Assembly (NCBI RefSeq): GCF_000515275.1
Contig: NZ_KI911560.1
Span: 2,604,001-2,668,000 of the forward strand
DNA: 64,000 bases
Origin: Methylophilus sp. 5
GTDB taxonomy: Bacteria; Pseudomonadota; Gammaproteobacteria; Burkholderiales; Methylophilaceae
Reading direction: 5' to 3'
Shown here one piece after another: positions 63,863-64,000 of the stretch. The notes beneath the pieces were generated by a model that saw nothing but the letters and a program-made list of their open reading frames with translations, was not told the DNA's origin and did no database searches. Position numbers and translations under genes: made by a program. Numbering within the stretch: position 1 is the first letter of the stretch; every line of letters begins with the position of its first letter.

Positions 63863-64000
63863 CTAGAAGTGATTGCGCCGTGCGCGCAGCTCGGTAAAGA
63901 CATCAAGGGCTGACCAATGTTGAAATGCGGGTTGGTGCGACAGCGCTTCGCAACGCAGAAAAGGGTTGGTGGCTAATTCTAATGCGAGTGAGGTTGGTAA
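63863..64000 (-). CDS. gloB: Hydroxyacylglutathione hydrolase (glyoxalase II), C-terminal end only
   Basis: The complement of the last 138 bases reads 45 residues ending in TAG (complement of 63863-63865): ALELATNPFLRCEAL, then VFTELRARRNHF. ATNPFLR and a final F after basic residues match the C-terminus of GloB, which hydrolyses S-lactoylglutathione. The gene continues past the right edge. Its place upstream of mltD supports the call. Confidence 0.75.
   Translation of the reverse strand, partial: LPTSLALELATNPFLRCEALSHQPAFQHWSALDVFTELRARRNHF

Noticed and set aside
1..64000. Search for prophage, transposons, CRISPR arrays and integration sites
   Set aside because: No integrase, transposase, repeat-spacer array or att-like tRNA duplication was seen; the three tRNA genes have no partial copies nearby that I could find.

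Overview
The window reads as a stretch of chromosome from a methylotrophic betaproteobacterium, most likely a member of the Methylophilaceae such as Methylophilus (family and genus are inference). Three things point there. Transaldolase, 3-hexulose-6-phosphate synthase and 6-phospho-3-hexuloisomerase of the ribulose monophosphate (RuMP) cycle lie side by side. Next to them is a set of archaeal-type genes tied to tetrahydromethanopterin/methylofuran C1 carriers. The housekeeping blocks (yceD-rpmF-plsX-fabHDG-acpP-fabF, tig-clpPX-lon-hup, gloB-mltD) have a typical proteobacterial order. I see no prophage, insertion sequence, integrase or CRISPR array; this is mainly core chromosome with a few accessory genes.

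Layout. 1-1300: 3' part of a leftward biotin carboxylase gene that resembles pyruvate carboxylase subunit A. 1635-8084: the fatty-acid/phospholipid synthesis cluster. 8148-9247: thiol peroxidase and a cysteine-less paralogue. 9430-15389: dnaE, accA, tilS. 15398-19442: a TonB-dependent receptor behind a probable sigma-54 promoter and paired palindromes, followed by a sigma-54-type response regulator. 19571-21929: PEP-CTERM protein, purT, truncated haemoglobin. 21986-25021: two tandem DEAD-box helicases (leftward). 25405-27210: typA. 27479-27736: a small double-glycine-leader, bacteriocin-like peptide. 27889-30784: PPK2 kinase and a NarL-type two-component pair. 30860-32918: Rieske oxygenase and EamA transporter (leftward).

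33193-35591: tal, hps and phi. 35640-40582: HisA-like protein, ATP-grasp ligase, MfnF-like protein, PabB and MfnE-like kinase; together they look like a cofactor-synthesis island feeding the C1 carriers that work alongside the RuMP cycle. 40602-46546: a heavy-metal-type RND efflux system (leftward). 46681-53830: tRNA-Leu, ridA, trigger factor, clpP, clpX, lon (with a sigma-32-like promoter) and HU. 53892-56451: tRNA-Val, tRNA-Asp and ppiD. 56519-62064: DUF1294 protein, VOC protein, fabI, and a peptide ABC importer lacking its ATPase genes. 62079-64000: mltD and the 3' end of gloB.

The accessory points most worth attention are the sigma-54 regulated TonB receptor carrying a canonical EF-hand loop, the cysteine-free Tpx paralogue, the orphan double-glycine peptide, and the methylofuran-type cluster whose two divergent genes overlap at their start codons. 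All functional names are from reading the protein sequences by eye; no database search was run.
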